The position numbers were made by a program, and so were the translations under genes. 26,391 nt of DNA from JAKVJE01 sp047722305. GTDB taxonomy: Bacteria > Actinomycetota > Actinomycetes > Actinomycetales > Microbacteriaceae. Each line of letters begins with the position of its first letter. Position 1 is the stretch's first letter. The notes under the pieces are model-generated. The model was not told the DNA's origin, did no database searches, and saw nothing but the letters and a program-made list of their open reading frames with translations. Below, in pieces: positions 10,784 to 18,713 of the stretch. The stretch covers positions 1 to 26,391 of the forward strand of contig JBDNYM010000031.1 in NCBI GenBank assembly GCA_047722305.1, read 5' to 3'.

Positions 10784-11973
10784 GCAGTGGACAGCGACTC
10801 GTATCCAGCGAATCCGTCACCGACGGGCATCCCGACAAGCTGTGCGACCAGATCTCCGACGCCATCCTCGACGCCCTGCTGCGCGGCGACCCGGAGGCGC
10901 ACTCGGCGGTGGAGACCATCGCCACCAACGGCCTCGTCCACGTGGTCGGAGAGGTCAAGACCACCACCTATGTGGAGATTCCCGACGTGGTGCGCGACGT
11001 GGTGCGCCGCATCGGCTACACCTCCAGCGACATCGGTTTCGACGGCAACTCGTGCGGCATCTCCATTTCGATCGGGCAGCAGTCGCCCGAGATCGACGAC
11101 GGAGTCGCCACCTCGTATGAGGCGCGTCACGGCAGCACCGACCCGCTCGACGCCCGCGGCGCCGGCGACCAGGGCATCATGTTCGGCTACGCCTCCGATG
11201 AGACGCCCGCCCTCATGCCCGCGCCCATCACCCTCGCCCACGCGCTGGCCCGGCGGCTCTCCGACGTGCGTCGGGACGGCACGCTCGCCTACCTGCGCCC
11301 CGACGGCAAGTCGCAGGTCACCCTCCGCTACGACGATGACGTCCCGGTCGAGGTCGAGACCATCGTGCTCAGCGCCCAGCATCATCCCGACGTCACCAAC
11401 GCCCAGCTGGAGACCGATCTGCGCCGCCACGTGATCGCGCCGGTGCTCGATGCGTTCGGACTGCCCTGGGGCGACGCCCGCATCCTCATCAACTCGTCCG
11501 GGCGGTTCGTGCTGGGCGGGCCGCGCGCCGACGCCGGGCTGACCGGGCGCAAGATCATCGTCGACACCTACGGCGGCGCCGCCCACCACGGCGGCGGGGC
11601 GTTCAGCGGCAAGGACCCTTCGAAAGTCGATCGTTCCGGAGCCTATGCGCTGCGCTGGCTGGCCAAGAACGCGGTGGCCGCCGGCCTGGCCCGGCGCCTG
11701 GAGGTGCAGGCCGCCTACGCGATCGGCACCGCCCACCCGGTGGGTCTGTACGCCGACAGCTTCGGGACGGGCGTCCTCCCCGACGACCGCATCTCCGAGG
11801 TGCTGAACCAGGTCTTCGATCTGCGACCGCTGGCCATCATCCGGGACCTCGATCTGAAGCGGCCCATCTATCTGCCCACCGCGGCCTTCGGGCACTTCGG
11901 ACGCACCGAGCCCGGCTTCACCTGGGAGCGGCTCGATCGGGTGGACGCGTTGCGCGCCGCGGCCGGTCTCTGA
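10780..11973 (+). CDS. metK: S-adenosylmethionine synthetase
   Basis: MetK makes S-adenosylmethionine from methionine and ATP, hydrolysing the triphosphate. The 397-residue protein has the family length. Its motifs include ESVTDGHPDKLCDQISDAIL (His17, Asp19 and Lys20 in the active site), the ATP motif GAGDQGIMFGYA and the phosphate-binding segment GGGAFSGKDPSKVDRSGAY. The GTG start overlaps the coaBC stop by 4 bp, with GAGAGGAG upstream. Its product supplies RsmB encoded nearby as well as general methylation. No SAM riboswitch can fit upstream because there is no untranslated gap. Confidence 0.97.
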   Translation: MSSGQRLVSSESVTDGHPDKLCDQISDAILDALLRGDPEAHSAVETIATNGLVHVVGEVKTTTYVEIPDVVRDVVRRIGYTSSDIGFDGNSCGISISIGQQSPEIDDGVATSYEARHGSTDPLDARGAGDQGIMFGYASDETPALMPAPITLAHALARRLSDVRRDGTLAYLRPDGKSQVTLRYDDDVPVEVETIVLSAQHHPDVTNAQLETDLRRHVIAPVLDAFGLPWGDARILINSSGRFVLGGPRADAGLTGRKIIVDTYGGAAHHGGGAFSGKDPSKVDRSGAYALRWLAKNAVAAGLARRLEVQAAYAIGTAHPVGLYADSFGTGVLPDDRISEVLNQVFDLRPLAIIRDLDLKRPIYLPTAAFGHFGRTEPGFTWERLDRVDALRAAAGL

Positions 11974-11977
11974 TACT
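11950..11977 (+). promoter_or_regulatory. Putative leaderless promoter of priA
   Basis: TTGCGC (11950-11955) and GATACT (11972-11977) are separated by 16 bp. The -10 overlaps the metK stop codon and ends eight bases before the priA ATG at 11986. A transcript starting at that distance would have essentially no 5' leader. GAGG just before the ATG is too close to act as a normal ribosome-binding site. Confidence 0.4.
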
Positions 11978-11985
11978 GCTGAGGC

Positions 11986-13746
11986 ATGACCGTCGCGCGG
12001 GTATGCCTCGACACACCGCTGCCGCACCTCGACCACCCGTTCGAATACTCGATCCCGGCCGAGCTGGCCGAGGCGGCGCGTCCGGGCGTCCGGGTGAAGG
12101 TATCGTTCGGCGCCCGCAGACGGCGCCTGGACGGCTTCATCACCGCTCTGTCCGACACCCCCGACTTCTCGGGCCGACTGCAGCCCCTGCGCAGCGTGGT
12201 GTCGCCGGTGCCGGTGCTGACCCCGGCGGTGTGGCGCCTGGTCGAGGAGGTCGCCGATCGACAGGCCGGCACCCGCGCGGACATGCTGCGGCTCGCGGTG
12301 CCGCGCCGGCACGCGCGCACCGAGCGCGCCTGGCTGGCCGACCATCCGCTTGACGCCTCGCCCGGCGGAGGGCCCCCGGACGCATCGTCGCACCCTCGCA
12401 CCCTCAACGCGTCGCCCGCCGACCGTGCCCCGGACCGCATTGCCCACCGCGTCGAGCTGCGGCCGCGCACCGGCTGCGAGCCCCTGCCCGACGGGGGAGC
12501 GGTCGCCGGCTGGGTCATCAGCGCCGTCGACGTCGCCTGCGCCCGCTGCGAGGAGGGCCAGGTGCTGCTGATCGTGCCCGACTTCCGCGACTTCGACCAG
12601 GTGAGCGCGGCCCTGGCGACCCTGCACCCCGACACGCCGGTGTGCCGGGTGGATTCCCGCGCCGAGGATGCGGAGCGCTACGCCGCCTTTCTGGCAGCGC
12701 TGGACGGGTCGGCACGCATCATCCTCGGCCGCCGCAGCGCGCTGTACGCGCCGGCCGCGGGGCTGGCCGCCATCATCCTCGTCGACGACGGCGACCCGTC
12801 GTACGCCGAGCCGCACGCCCCCTACCCGCACGCCCGCGACGTGGCCCTGGTGCGCCAGCGGCAGTCTGGCTGCGACCTCGTCCTGTGCGCGAACTCGCGG
12901 TCCACGGCGGTGCAACGGCTCATCGAGATCGGCTGGGTCGAACCCGCCACCGCCCGCCCCGCCCATCCGCGGGTCATCCCGGCCGAGCTGATCGAGGATG
13001 CCGGCACCTGGCGACTGCCGCCGATCGCCTTCCAGACGCTCCATGACGGATTGCGCGACGGCCCCGTACTGGTCCAGGTGGCCCGGGCCACGGAGGACCT
13101 CGCGCCCGGCGCCGGTCTGCAGCGCACTGCGGCCGAGCTCGGACGCGCGTTCCCCGGGCAGCCCATCGTGGCCGCCGGCGCCGCCAACGTGGTCGAGACC
13201 GTGCCCGCATCCCCGGCCCTGGTGGTCTCCACCGCCGGCGCCGAGCCGCGCACCCCCGGCGGCTACCGCACGGTCGTGCTGCTCGACTCCGGGGCGATCG
13301 TCTCGCGCCCCAGTCTGTGGGCGGCCGAGCAGGCGCTGCGCAACTGGATGAATGCGGCCGCGCTGGCCGCCCCCGACGGCGCCGTCGTCCTCACCCAGGT
13401 GGTCGGGCGCCTCGCCGCCGCCCTGCGGCAGTGGGACCCCAGCGCCTTCGCCGCCGACGAACTCGCGGCCCGGCGCGCGACCGGTCTGCCACCGGCGACG
13501 CGGTGGTTCACGGTGAGTGCCGTCCCCGGCGCCGTCTCGGAGGCGCTGCAGGAGGCGCAGCTGCCCGCCGGCGCGGAGCGACTGGAGACCGTCACCATCG
13601 ACGAGGACGAACGCACCACGCTGCGGGTACCATATGCGCTTGGTCCGGCCTGCGCCGCCGCACTCGCCCGGGTGCTGCGCACCTGGTCGTCGCGCCGCGC
13701 GGACGCCCGCCTGCGGGTGCACGCCGACGATGTGGAATCGCTGTAG
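11986..13746 (+). CDS. priA: Degenerate PriA-like primosomal protein N' without helicase motifs or zinc region
   Basis: The 586-residue protein matches actinobacterial PriA along its length. An N-terminal 3'-DNA-binding domain (VCLDTPLPHLDHPFEYSIP, GVRVKVSFGARRR) is followed by the helicase-like core. Walker A is absent: the region before LLIVPDFRDFDQV reads SAVDVACARCEEGQ. The DEAH box is replaced by VDDGDPSYAEP. Loss of these motifs is usual in actinobacterial PriA. Here the Cys-rich zinc module expected after LVQVPRRGY is also gone: GPVLVQVARATED (about residues 360-372) passes straight to TAAELGRAFPGQP. The only Cys pair is CARC at 185-188. The protein is shorter than the roughly 640-690 residues I recall in relatives. 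It could act only as a DNA- or replisome-binding scaffold in replication restart, not as a helicase. Location in the metK-priA-fmt order supports orthology. Confidence 0.85.
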   Translation: MTVARVCLDTPLPHLDHPFEYSIPAELAEAARPGVRVKVSFGARRRRLDGFITALSDTPDFSGRLQPLRSVVSPVPVLTPAVWRLVEEVADRQAGTRADMLRLAVPRRHARTERAWLADHPLDASPGGGPPDASSHPRTLNASPADRAPDRIAHRVELRPRTGCEPLPDGGAVAGWVISAVDVACARCEEGQVLLIVPDFRDFDQVSAALATLHPDTPVCRVDSRAEDAERYAAFLAALDGSARIILGRRSALYAPAAGLAAIILVDDGDPSYAEPHAPYPHARDVALVRQRQSGCDLVLCANSRSTAVQRLIEIGWVEPATARPAHPRVIPAELIEDAGTWRLPPIAFQTLHDGLRDGPVLVQVARATEDLAPGAGLQRTAAELGRAFPGQPIVAAGAANVVETVPASPALVVSTAGAEPRTPGGYRTVVLLDSGAIVSRPSLWAAEQALRNWMNAAALAAPDGAVVLTQVVGRLAAALRQWDPSAFAADELAARRATGLPPATRWFTVSAVPGAVSEALQEAQLPAGAERLETVTIDEDERTTLRVPYALGPACAAALARVLRTWSSRRADARLRVHADDVESL

Positions 13747-13793
13747 CGCGCCGGCCCGCCAGCTTGACCCCATCGAACACCGGAGGAGCACCG

Positions 13794-14744
13794 TTGCGCA
13801 TCGTCTTCGCAGGAACCCCCCGCGCCGCCGTGCCCGCGCTGCTGGCGCTGCTGGAGTCGCGCCACGACGTGGTCGGCGTCGTCACCGCCCCCGACGCGCC
13901 CGTCGGGCGACGGCGGCGGCTGACCGCTTCGCCGGTCGCGCAGACCGCCGCGGACGCCGGATTGCCCGTGCTCAAGACCCGCCGCCTCGATGCAGACGCA
14001 CGGCGCGTGCTCGCCTCCTGGCGGCCCGAGCTCGGCGTCGTGGTCGCCTTCGGGGCGCTGCTGCCGGACGCGGCCCTCGCCGTCCCGGAGCGGGGATGGA
14101 TCAACCTGCACTTCTCCCTGCTGCCCCGCTGGCGGGGGGCGGCGCCGGTGGCCGCGGCCGTGCTCGCCGGGGACGACCCGGTGGGTTTCAGCATCATGCG
14201 GGTGGTGCACGACCTCGACGCCGGGGGCGTGCTCGCTCAGATCCGGGTCGATCGCGACCCTCGGGCGACGGCAGGAGAGTTGACCGACCGGTTCGCCGAG
14301 GACGGCGCCCGTGCGCTGGTCGATCTGGTCGACGGCTGGGAGGAGCTCGGCGAGTCCGGGGACGATCCTGCTGAGGTCCCGCAGACCGCCCCCTCGACCT
14401 ACGCGCCCAAGCTCAGCCGGGAGGACGGCCGCATCGCCTGGACCGCGCCCGCGGCGGCGGTCGTGCGCCGCATCCTCGCCATGAGCCCCGAGCCCGGCGC
14501 CTGGTGCCGGTGGCGCGAAGCCGACCTCAAGCTGCTGCGGGCCGAGACGGCCGGGCGCGACGGGGATGATGCGCCCGGGGACGGCGTGGCCGAGCCGGGG
14601 CTGGTCGACACCACCGGCCACGACCCGCTGGTCCGCGCCGGCGACGGCTGGGTGCGCCTGGTCGAGGTGCAGCCGGCGGGAAAGCGCGCCATGCGCGCCC
14701 GCGACTGGGCCCACGGCCTCACGGAACGAACGGTGCTGTCATGA
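13794..14744 (+). CDS. fmt: Methionyl-tRNA formyltransferase
   Basis: Fmt transfers a formyl group from 10-formyltetrahydrofolate to methionyl initiator tRNA. The 316-residue protein starts RIVFAGTPRAAVPALLALL. It has the catalytic Asn104 and His106 in WINLHFSLLPRWRGAAPV, the conserved MRVVHDLDAGGVL, and the C-terminal tRNA-binding domain that begins after YAPKLSREDGRIAW. The start must be TTG, because CGGAGGAG at 13781-13788 is spaced perfectly and family homology begins at once; no ATG or GTG is near. A 47 bp gap follows priA and holds no other gene. The end overlaps rsmB as ATGA, pairing two translation-related genes. Confidence 0.95.
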   Translation: MRIVFAGTPRAAVPALLALLESRHDVVGVVTAPDAPVGRRRRLTASPVAQTAADAGLPVLKTRRLDADARRVLASWRPELGVVVAFGALLPDAALAVPERGWINLHFSLLPRWRGAAPVAAAVLAGDDPVGFSIMRVVHDLDAGGVLAQIRVDRDPRATAGELTDRFAEDGARALVDLVDGWEELGESGDDPAEVPQTAPSTYAPKLSREDGRIAWTAPAAAVVRRILAMSPEPGAWCRWREADLKLLRAETAGRDGDDAPGDGVAEPGLVDTTGHDPLVRAGDGWVRLVEVQPAGKRAMRARDWAHGLTERTVLS

Positions 14745-16090
14745 GCGATCCGCGCCGGCTCGCCGCCGAGGTGCTCGTCCGTGTCGACACCACCGACGCA
14801 TATGCGAACCTGCTGCTGCCGCCGCTGCTCGACCGCACCGGGATGGAGCCCCGGGATGCCAATCTCACCACCGAGCTCGTCTACGGCACCCTGCGGTGGC
14901 TCCGCCTCCTCGATGCCGTGCTGAACGCCGCAGGCGGCCGCGACCCGCAGGACCTCGACCCGGCCGTCCGCGCGATCCTGCGCATCGGCGCCCATGAGCT
15001 GCTGCACCTGCGGGTGCCCGCTCACGCGGCCGTCGACACGGCGGTGCGGGCGGCGAAGGCCGGACCCGCGCGCGCCGCATCGGGACTGATCAACGCGGTG
15101 CTGCGCCGGGTCGCGCGCCGCTCCGAGGAGGAGTGGCTGGACGTCCTCGGCCGCGACATGGACGCCGAGACGTTCCGGGGCGTCCGCTGGTCGCATCCGG
15201 GCTGGATCGTGCGCGCCCTCGGCACCGCCCTGGCCCGGGACGGTCGCAAGGCCGACCTGGAGGCCCTGCTCGCCGCCGACAACAGCGCCCCGGCGGTGCA
15301 CCTGGTGGCTCTGCCCGGTGCGGCGGAGCGCGACCCCGAGCTCGCATCGGCATATTCCCCGTATGGCATGATCGCCCCGGTCGGCCGCGCGCACACCGAG
15401 CTGGAGCGTCCGGGCATCCGGGCGCAGGACGAGGGCAGCCAGCTGGCGGCCCTGGCGCTGGCCGCCGCTGCGCCGCCGCGCTCGGGGGAGCGCTGGCTCG
15501 ACGTCTGCGCCGGCCCCGGCGGCAAGACCGCGCTGCTCGCCGCCGTGGCCCCGAGCGGCACGTCGGTGATCGCCAACGAGCCGGTCGCCCACCGCGCCGA
15601 GCTGGTGCGGCGCGCCACCGCGCGCTTCCGGGTGCCGGTGCGCGAGCTCGACGGCGCCGACTTCCTGGTGCAGGAGGGCGCGGCCGCCGACCGTATCCTG
15701 CTCGATGCGCCCTGCACCGGTCTGGGAGCGCTGCGCCGCCGTCCAGAGGCCCGCTGGCGCAAGCGGCCGGCGGATGTGCGCCGGCTGGCCCGCTTGCAGT
15801 CCCGGCTGCTGGACGCGGCGGCCGCGGCCCTGCGTCCCGGTGCCGTGCTCTGCTTCACTACCTGCTCGCCGCACCTGGACGAGACCACCGCGCGCATCGA
15901 CGAGGTGCTCGCCCGGCATCCCGAGCTGGAGCTGCTCGACACCGCCGCCGTGCTCCGCCGCGTGAGCCCGCAGCTGGAGACGGGCGCGAATCCGGCCGGC
16001 GTGCAGCTCTGGCCCCACGTGCACGGCACCGACGCGATGTTCATCTCGCTGCTGCGCCGCCTCCCCTCCGCGGCCGCGCCGATAGGCTGA
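14741..16090 (+). CDS. rsmB: 16S rRNA (cytosine-C5) methyltransferase, RsmB family
   Basis: RsmB methylates C967 of 16S rRNA (E. coli numbering) using SAM. The 449-residue protein has a NusB-like all-helical N-terminal domain (to about residue 145, with NLTTELVYGTLRWLR and RIGAHELLHLRVP). A Rossmann methyltransferase domain follows, with SAM motif DVCAGPGGKTALLA. Two family cysteines are present. Cys325 in DAPCTGLGALRRRPEARW is the motif IV residue, and Cys375 in FTTCSPH is the motif VI nucleophile that attacks the cytosine. The ATG overlaps the fmt stop. The TGA stop at 16088-16090 overlaps the putative -10 of rpe by one base. Another RsmB/NOL1 family target cannot be excluded, but the NusB-like domain favours RsmB. 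Confidence 0.93.
   Translation: MSDPRRLAAEVLVRVDTTDAYANLLLPPLLDRTGMEPRDANLTTELVYGTLRWLRLLDAVLNAAGGRDPQDLDPAVRAILRIGAHELLHLRVPAHAAVDTAVRAAKAGPARAASGLINAVLRRVARRSEEEWLDVLGRDMDAETFRGVRWSHPGWIVRALGTALARDGRKADLEALLAADNSAPAVHLVALPGAAERDPELASAYSPYGMIAPVGRAHTELERPGIRAQDEGSQLAALALAAAAPPRSGERWLDVCAGPGGKTALLAAVAPSGTSVIANEPVAHRAELVRRATARFRVPVRELDGADFLVQEGAAADRILLDAPCTGLGALRRRPEARWRKRPADVRRLARLQSRLLDAAAAALRPGAVLCFTTCSPHLDETTARIDEVLARHPELELLDTAAVLRRVSPQLETGANPAGVQLWPHVHGTDAMFISLLRRLPSAAAPIG
16083..16088 (+). promoter_or_regulatory. Putative -10 element of leaderless rpe promoter
   Basis: TAGGCT fits TANNNT and is followed by six bases and then the rpe ATG at 16095, the same geometry as upstream of recQ. 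There is no Shine-Dalgarno in the four-base gap after rsmB. No -35 hexamer is apparent. Confidence 0.4.
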
Positions 16091-16094
16091 GCCC

Positions 16095-16763
16095 ATGACC
16101 GATCTCCGCTCCGCCTCCCCCCGCATCGAGATCTCGCCCAGCCTGCTGTCGGCCGACTTCGGCGATCTGGGCGGTGAGCTGGCCCGCATCGCGACCGCCG
16201 ACACGGTGCACGTGGACGTGATGGACAACGCGTTCGTCCCGAACCTCACCTTCGGTCCGCCGGTGGTGCGCCGCATCCTGGAACTCTCGCCGGTGCCGCT
16301 GGACGTGCACCTGATGATCGCCGACCCCGACCGGTGGGCCCCGGCCTACGCCGCCATGGGCTGCCAGCGGGTGACGTTCCACGCCGAGGCCGCCGCCGCC
16401 CCCCTGCGGCTGGCCGCCGAGCTGCGGCGGCTCGGTGCCCGGGCGGGGATCGCGCTCAGCCCGGCCACCGCCGAGACCGGCGTCATCGAGCACCTGGACG
16501 CTTTCGATCAGGTGCTGGTGATGACCGTCGAGCCCGGCTTCGGGGGCCAGTCGTTCCAGTCGTCGGTCCTGCCCAAGCTCGGTCGCCTGGCCGAGCGCGC
16601 CCCGGAGGGGATGATCCTGCAGGTGGACGGCGGCATCACTCCAGGCACCGCCCCCGCGGCCGCCGCGGCCGGGGCGACGAGCCTCGTGGCCGGCTCCAGC
16701 GTGTACGGCGACCCGGATCCGGCCGCCGCCATCGCGCGGCTCCGGGCCGCGGTGCAGCGATAG
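16095..16763 (+). CDS. rpe: Ribulose-phosphate 3-epimerase
   Basis: Rpe interconverts ribulose 5-phosphate and xylulose 5-phosphate in the pentose phosphate pathway. The 222-residue TIM-barrel protein shows ISPSLLSADFGDLGGEL with the conserved Ser and Asp, the metal-binding VHVDVMDNAFVPNLTFGP, LDVHLMI, VMTVEPGFGGQSF and the catalytic VDGGI near the C-terminus. The start is the first ATG after rsmB and appears to be read from a leaderless transcript. It sits immediately before the histidine genes. Pentose phosphate flux provides the ribose 5-phosphate from which the PRPP used by HisG and PyrR-linked enzymes is made. Confidence 0.96.
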   Translation: MTDLRSASPRIEISPSLLSADFGDLGGELARIATADTVHVDVMDNAFVPNLTFGPPVVRRILELSPVPLDVHLMIADPDRWAPAYAAMGCQRVTFHAEAAAAPLRLAAELRRLGARAGIALSPATAETGVIEHLDAFDQVLVMTVEPGFGGQSFQSSVLPKLGRLAERAPEGMILQVDGGITPGTAPAAAAAGATSLVAGSSVYGDPDPAAAIARLRAAVQR

Positions 16764-16770
16764 CGCTATC
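16759..16770. promoter_or_regulatory. 12-bp perfect palindrome overlapping the hisE -10 region
   Basis: GATAGCGCTATC is a perfect inverted repeat. It covers the rpe stop codon (TAG at 16761-16763) and the first bases of the putative hisE -10 element. Its place over a promoter would suit an operator, but no matching regulator is known to me and a single 12-mer can arise by chance. Confidence 0.3.
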
Positions 16771-16772
16771 CT
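16767..16772 (+). promoter_or_regulatory. Putative -10 element of leaderless his operon promoter
   Basis: TATCCT fits the consensus and ends seven bases before the GTG start of hisE at 16780. No Shine-Dalgarno is present in the 16 bp between rpe and hisE, which again suggests a leaderless message. The pattern marks this as the likely start of a his-lgt transcription unit. Confidence 0.45.
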
Positions 16773-16779
16773 CGTTGTC

Positions 16780-17043
16780 GTGAAAACGTTCGATCAGCTC
16801 TTCGAGGAACTCTCTGCCAAAGCCGCCGCCCACGATCCGGACTCCGGCACCGTCGCCGAACTCGACCGGGGCATCCATGCCATCGGCAAGAAGATCGTCG
16901 AGGAGGCGGGCGAGGTCTGGCTGGCCGCCGAGCACGAGTCGGACGAGAACCTGGCCGCCGAGGCGAGCCAGCTGATGTATCACTTGCAGGTGATGCTCAT
17001 CAAGCGGGGCATCAGCCTCGAGCAGGTCTACCGGGTCCTCTGA
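16780..17043 (+). CDS. hisE: Phosphoribosyl-ATP pyrophosphatase
   Basis: HisE hydrolyses phosphoribosyl-ATP to phosphoribosyl-AMP, the second step of histidine synthesis. The 87-residue, all-helical protein has the MazG-like family length. Key acidic metal-binding residues appear in KKIVEEAGEVWLAAEHES and EASQLMYHLQVML. The GTG start gives KTFDQLFEEL at once, and a TATCCT element seven bases upstream suggests leaderless translation. The gene is separate from hisI, as is typical of actinobacteria, and lies 21 bp before hisG, whose product it consumes. Confidence 0.95.
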   Translation: MKTFDQLFEELSAKAAAHDPDSGTVAELDRGIHAIGKKIVEEAGEVWLAAEHESDENLAAEASQLMYHLQVMLIKRGISLEQVYRVL

Positions 17044-17064
17044 CCCACCCGAGGAGCACACCCC

Positions 17065-17922
17065 ATGCTGCGAGTCGCCGTGCCCAACAAGGGCATCCTG
17101 AGCAATGCGGCCATCGAGATGCTGCGCGAAGCGGGGTACGCGGTGCGTCGCGACTCCCGCGACCTGTACGTCTCGGACCGCCACAACGACGTCGACTTCT
17201 TCTACCTGCGCCCGCGGGACATCGCCACGTATGTGGGCTCCGGCGCCCTCGACGTGGGTATCACCGGCCGCGATCTGCTGCTCGACTCGCATTCGGATGC
17301 GAATGAGGTCGCCGACCTGCAGTTCGGCGACTCCACGTTCCACTTCGCCGGTCCCGCCGGCAAATTCAGCACGCTGGATGAGGTCCGCGGCCTGCGCATC
17401 GGCACCAGCTACCCGGGCCTGGTCGGCGACTTCCTCGACCGGGCGGGCGTCGAGGCGATACTGGTCAGACTCGACGGCGCCGTCGAGAACTCGGTGCGAC
17501 TGGGCGTGGCCGACCTGATCGCCGACGTGGTGTCCACCGGCACCACGATGCGCAACGCCGGACTGGAGATGTTCGGCCCCACCATCCTGAAGTCGACCGC
17601 GGTGCTGATCGGCTCGCCGGACACCGTCGCCAATGGCGCGCTCGAAGATCAGGCGCTCACCCTTTCGCGCCGGCTCATCGGAGTGCGCGTCGCCCACCAG
17701 TACGTGCTCATCGACTACGACATCCCCACCGCCAAGCTCGACGCCGCCACCCGGGTGACCCCGGGCCTCGAATCGCCCACCGTGTCGCCGCTGGCCGACC
17801 GGACCTGGTCCGCCGTCCGCGCCATGGCGCCCCGCGACCGCATCAACGACATCATCGACGAGCTCTACGAGGTGGGGGCGCGCGCCATCCTGGTCTCCAC
17901 CGTCACCACGGCGAGAATCTGA
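17065..17922 (+). CDS. hisG: ATP phosphoribosyltransferase (long form)
   Basis: HisG condenses ATP with PRPP in the first, feedback-controlled step of histidine synthesis. The 285 residues represent the long form. The two catalytic lobes (LRVAVPNKGILS, GSGALDVGITGRDLL) include the PRPP loop DVVSTGTTMRNAGLEM. A C-terminal ACT-like regulatory domain follows from about residue 210 (ending ELYEVGARAILVSTVTTARI) and would bind histidine. The long form works without HisZ. GAGGAG at 17051-17056 lies eight bases before the ATG. The stop overlaps hisF by one base. Confidence 0.96.
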   Translation: MLRVAVPNKGILSNAAIEMLREAGYAVRRDSRDLYVSDRHNDVDFFYLRPRDIATYVGSGALDVGITGRDLLLDSHSDANEVADLQFGDSTFHFAGPAGKFSTLDEVRGLRIGTSYPGLVGDFLDRAGVEAILVRLDGAVENSVRLGVADLIADVVSTGTTMRNAGLEMFGPTILKSTAVLIGSPDTVANGALEDQALTLSRRLIGVRVAHQYVLIDYDIPTAKLDAATRVTPGLESPTVSPLADRTWSAVRAMAPRDRINDIIDELYEVGARAILVSTVTTARI

Positions 17923-18713
17923 TGGCCCTCGCCGTCCGCGTCATCCCCTGCCTCGATGTCGACCACGGCCGCGTCGTCAAGGGTGTGCGCTTCCAGCACC
18001 TGATCGACGCCGGCGATCCGGTCGAGCTGGCCGCCCGCTACGGCGAGGAGGGCGCAGACGAGATCACGTTCCTCGACGTGACCGCCACCGTGGAGCACCG
18101 CGGCACCATACGCACGGTCGCCGCCCGCACCGCCGCGCAGATCTTCATCCCGCTCACCGTCGGGGGAGGCGTGCGCAGCGTGGACGACGTGGCCGCCCTG
18201 CTCGCCAGCGGCGCCGACAAGATCGGCATCAACTCGGGGGCGATCGCCCGCCCCGCCGTCCTCACCGAGATCGCCGACCGCTTCGGCGCGCAGGTGAGCG
18301 TGCTCTCGCTCGACATCGCCCCCAGCGCCGACACCCCCTCGGGCTATGCGGTCACCACCCACGGCGGCCGCGAGGTCACCGACATCGATGCCATCGACTG
18401 GGCGCGCCGGGCCGTCGACCTCGGCGCCGGCGAGATGCTCGTCAACTCCATCGCCGCCGACGGCACCGCCTCCGGGTTCGATCTGCCGCTCATCGAGCGC
18501 ATCCGCGCCGCCGTCACGGTGCCGGTCATCGCCTCCGGCGGCGCGGGGCGCCCCTCGCACTTCGTCGACGCCGCCCGCGCCGGGGCCGACGCGGTGCTCG
18601 CCGCCGGCATCTTCCACCGCGGCGAAGTGAGCATCGGCGAGGTCAAGGCCGCCCTGGCCGAGGCCGGCTTCCCCGTCCGCATTCCCGCCGCCGTCGATGG
18701 GGATGCCCGATGA
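17922..18713 (+). CDS. hisF: Imidazole glycerol phosphate synthase cyclase subunit
   Basis: HisF uses ammonia from HisH to cyclise PRFAR to imidazole glycerol phosphate and AICAR. The 263-residue TIM barrel has RVIPCLDVDHGRVVKGV with catalytic Asp12, PLTVGGGVRSVDD, the second catalytic Asp131 in SVLSLDIAPS, and ASGGAGRPSHF for phosphate binding. One deviation stands out: the usual NSMDxDGT segment reads NSIAADGTASGFD, with Ala178 where Asp is nearly always found; the second Asp (180) is kept. hisH is not in the window. The gene overlaps hisG by one base and hisI by four. The C-terminus has a short extra tail after the last helix. Confidence 0.95.
   Translation: MALAVRVIPCLDVDHGRVVKGVRFQHLIDAGDPVELAARYGEEGADEITFLDVTATVEHRGTIRTVAARTAAQIFIPLTVGGGVRSVDDVAALLASGADKIGINSGAIARPAVLTEIADRFGAQVSVLSLDIAPSADTPSGYAVTTHGGREVTDIDAIDWARRAVDLGAGEMLVNSIAADGTASGFDLPLIERIRAAVTVPVIASGGAGRPSHFVDAARAGADAVLAAGIFHRGEVSIGEVKAALAEAGFPVRIPAAVDGDAR

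Noticed and set aside
13764..13769. TTGACC as a -35 box for an fmt promoter
   Set aside because: No acceptable -10 hexamer lies 16-19 bp downstream; that stretch is the fmt ribosome-binding site.
10372..13791. Very long antisense open frame (over 1100 codons) across metK, priA and coaBC
   Set aside because: It is a shadow of third-position GC bias in the forward genes. Its translation is His/Gly/Val/Asp-rich with no family resemblance and no ribosome-binding site.
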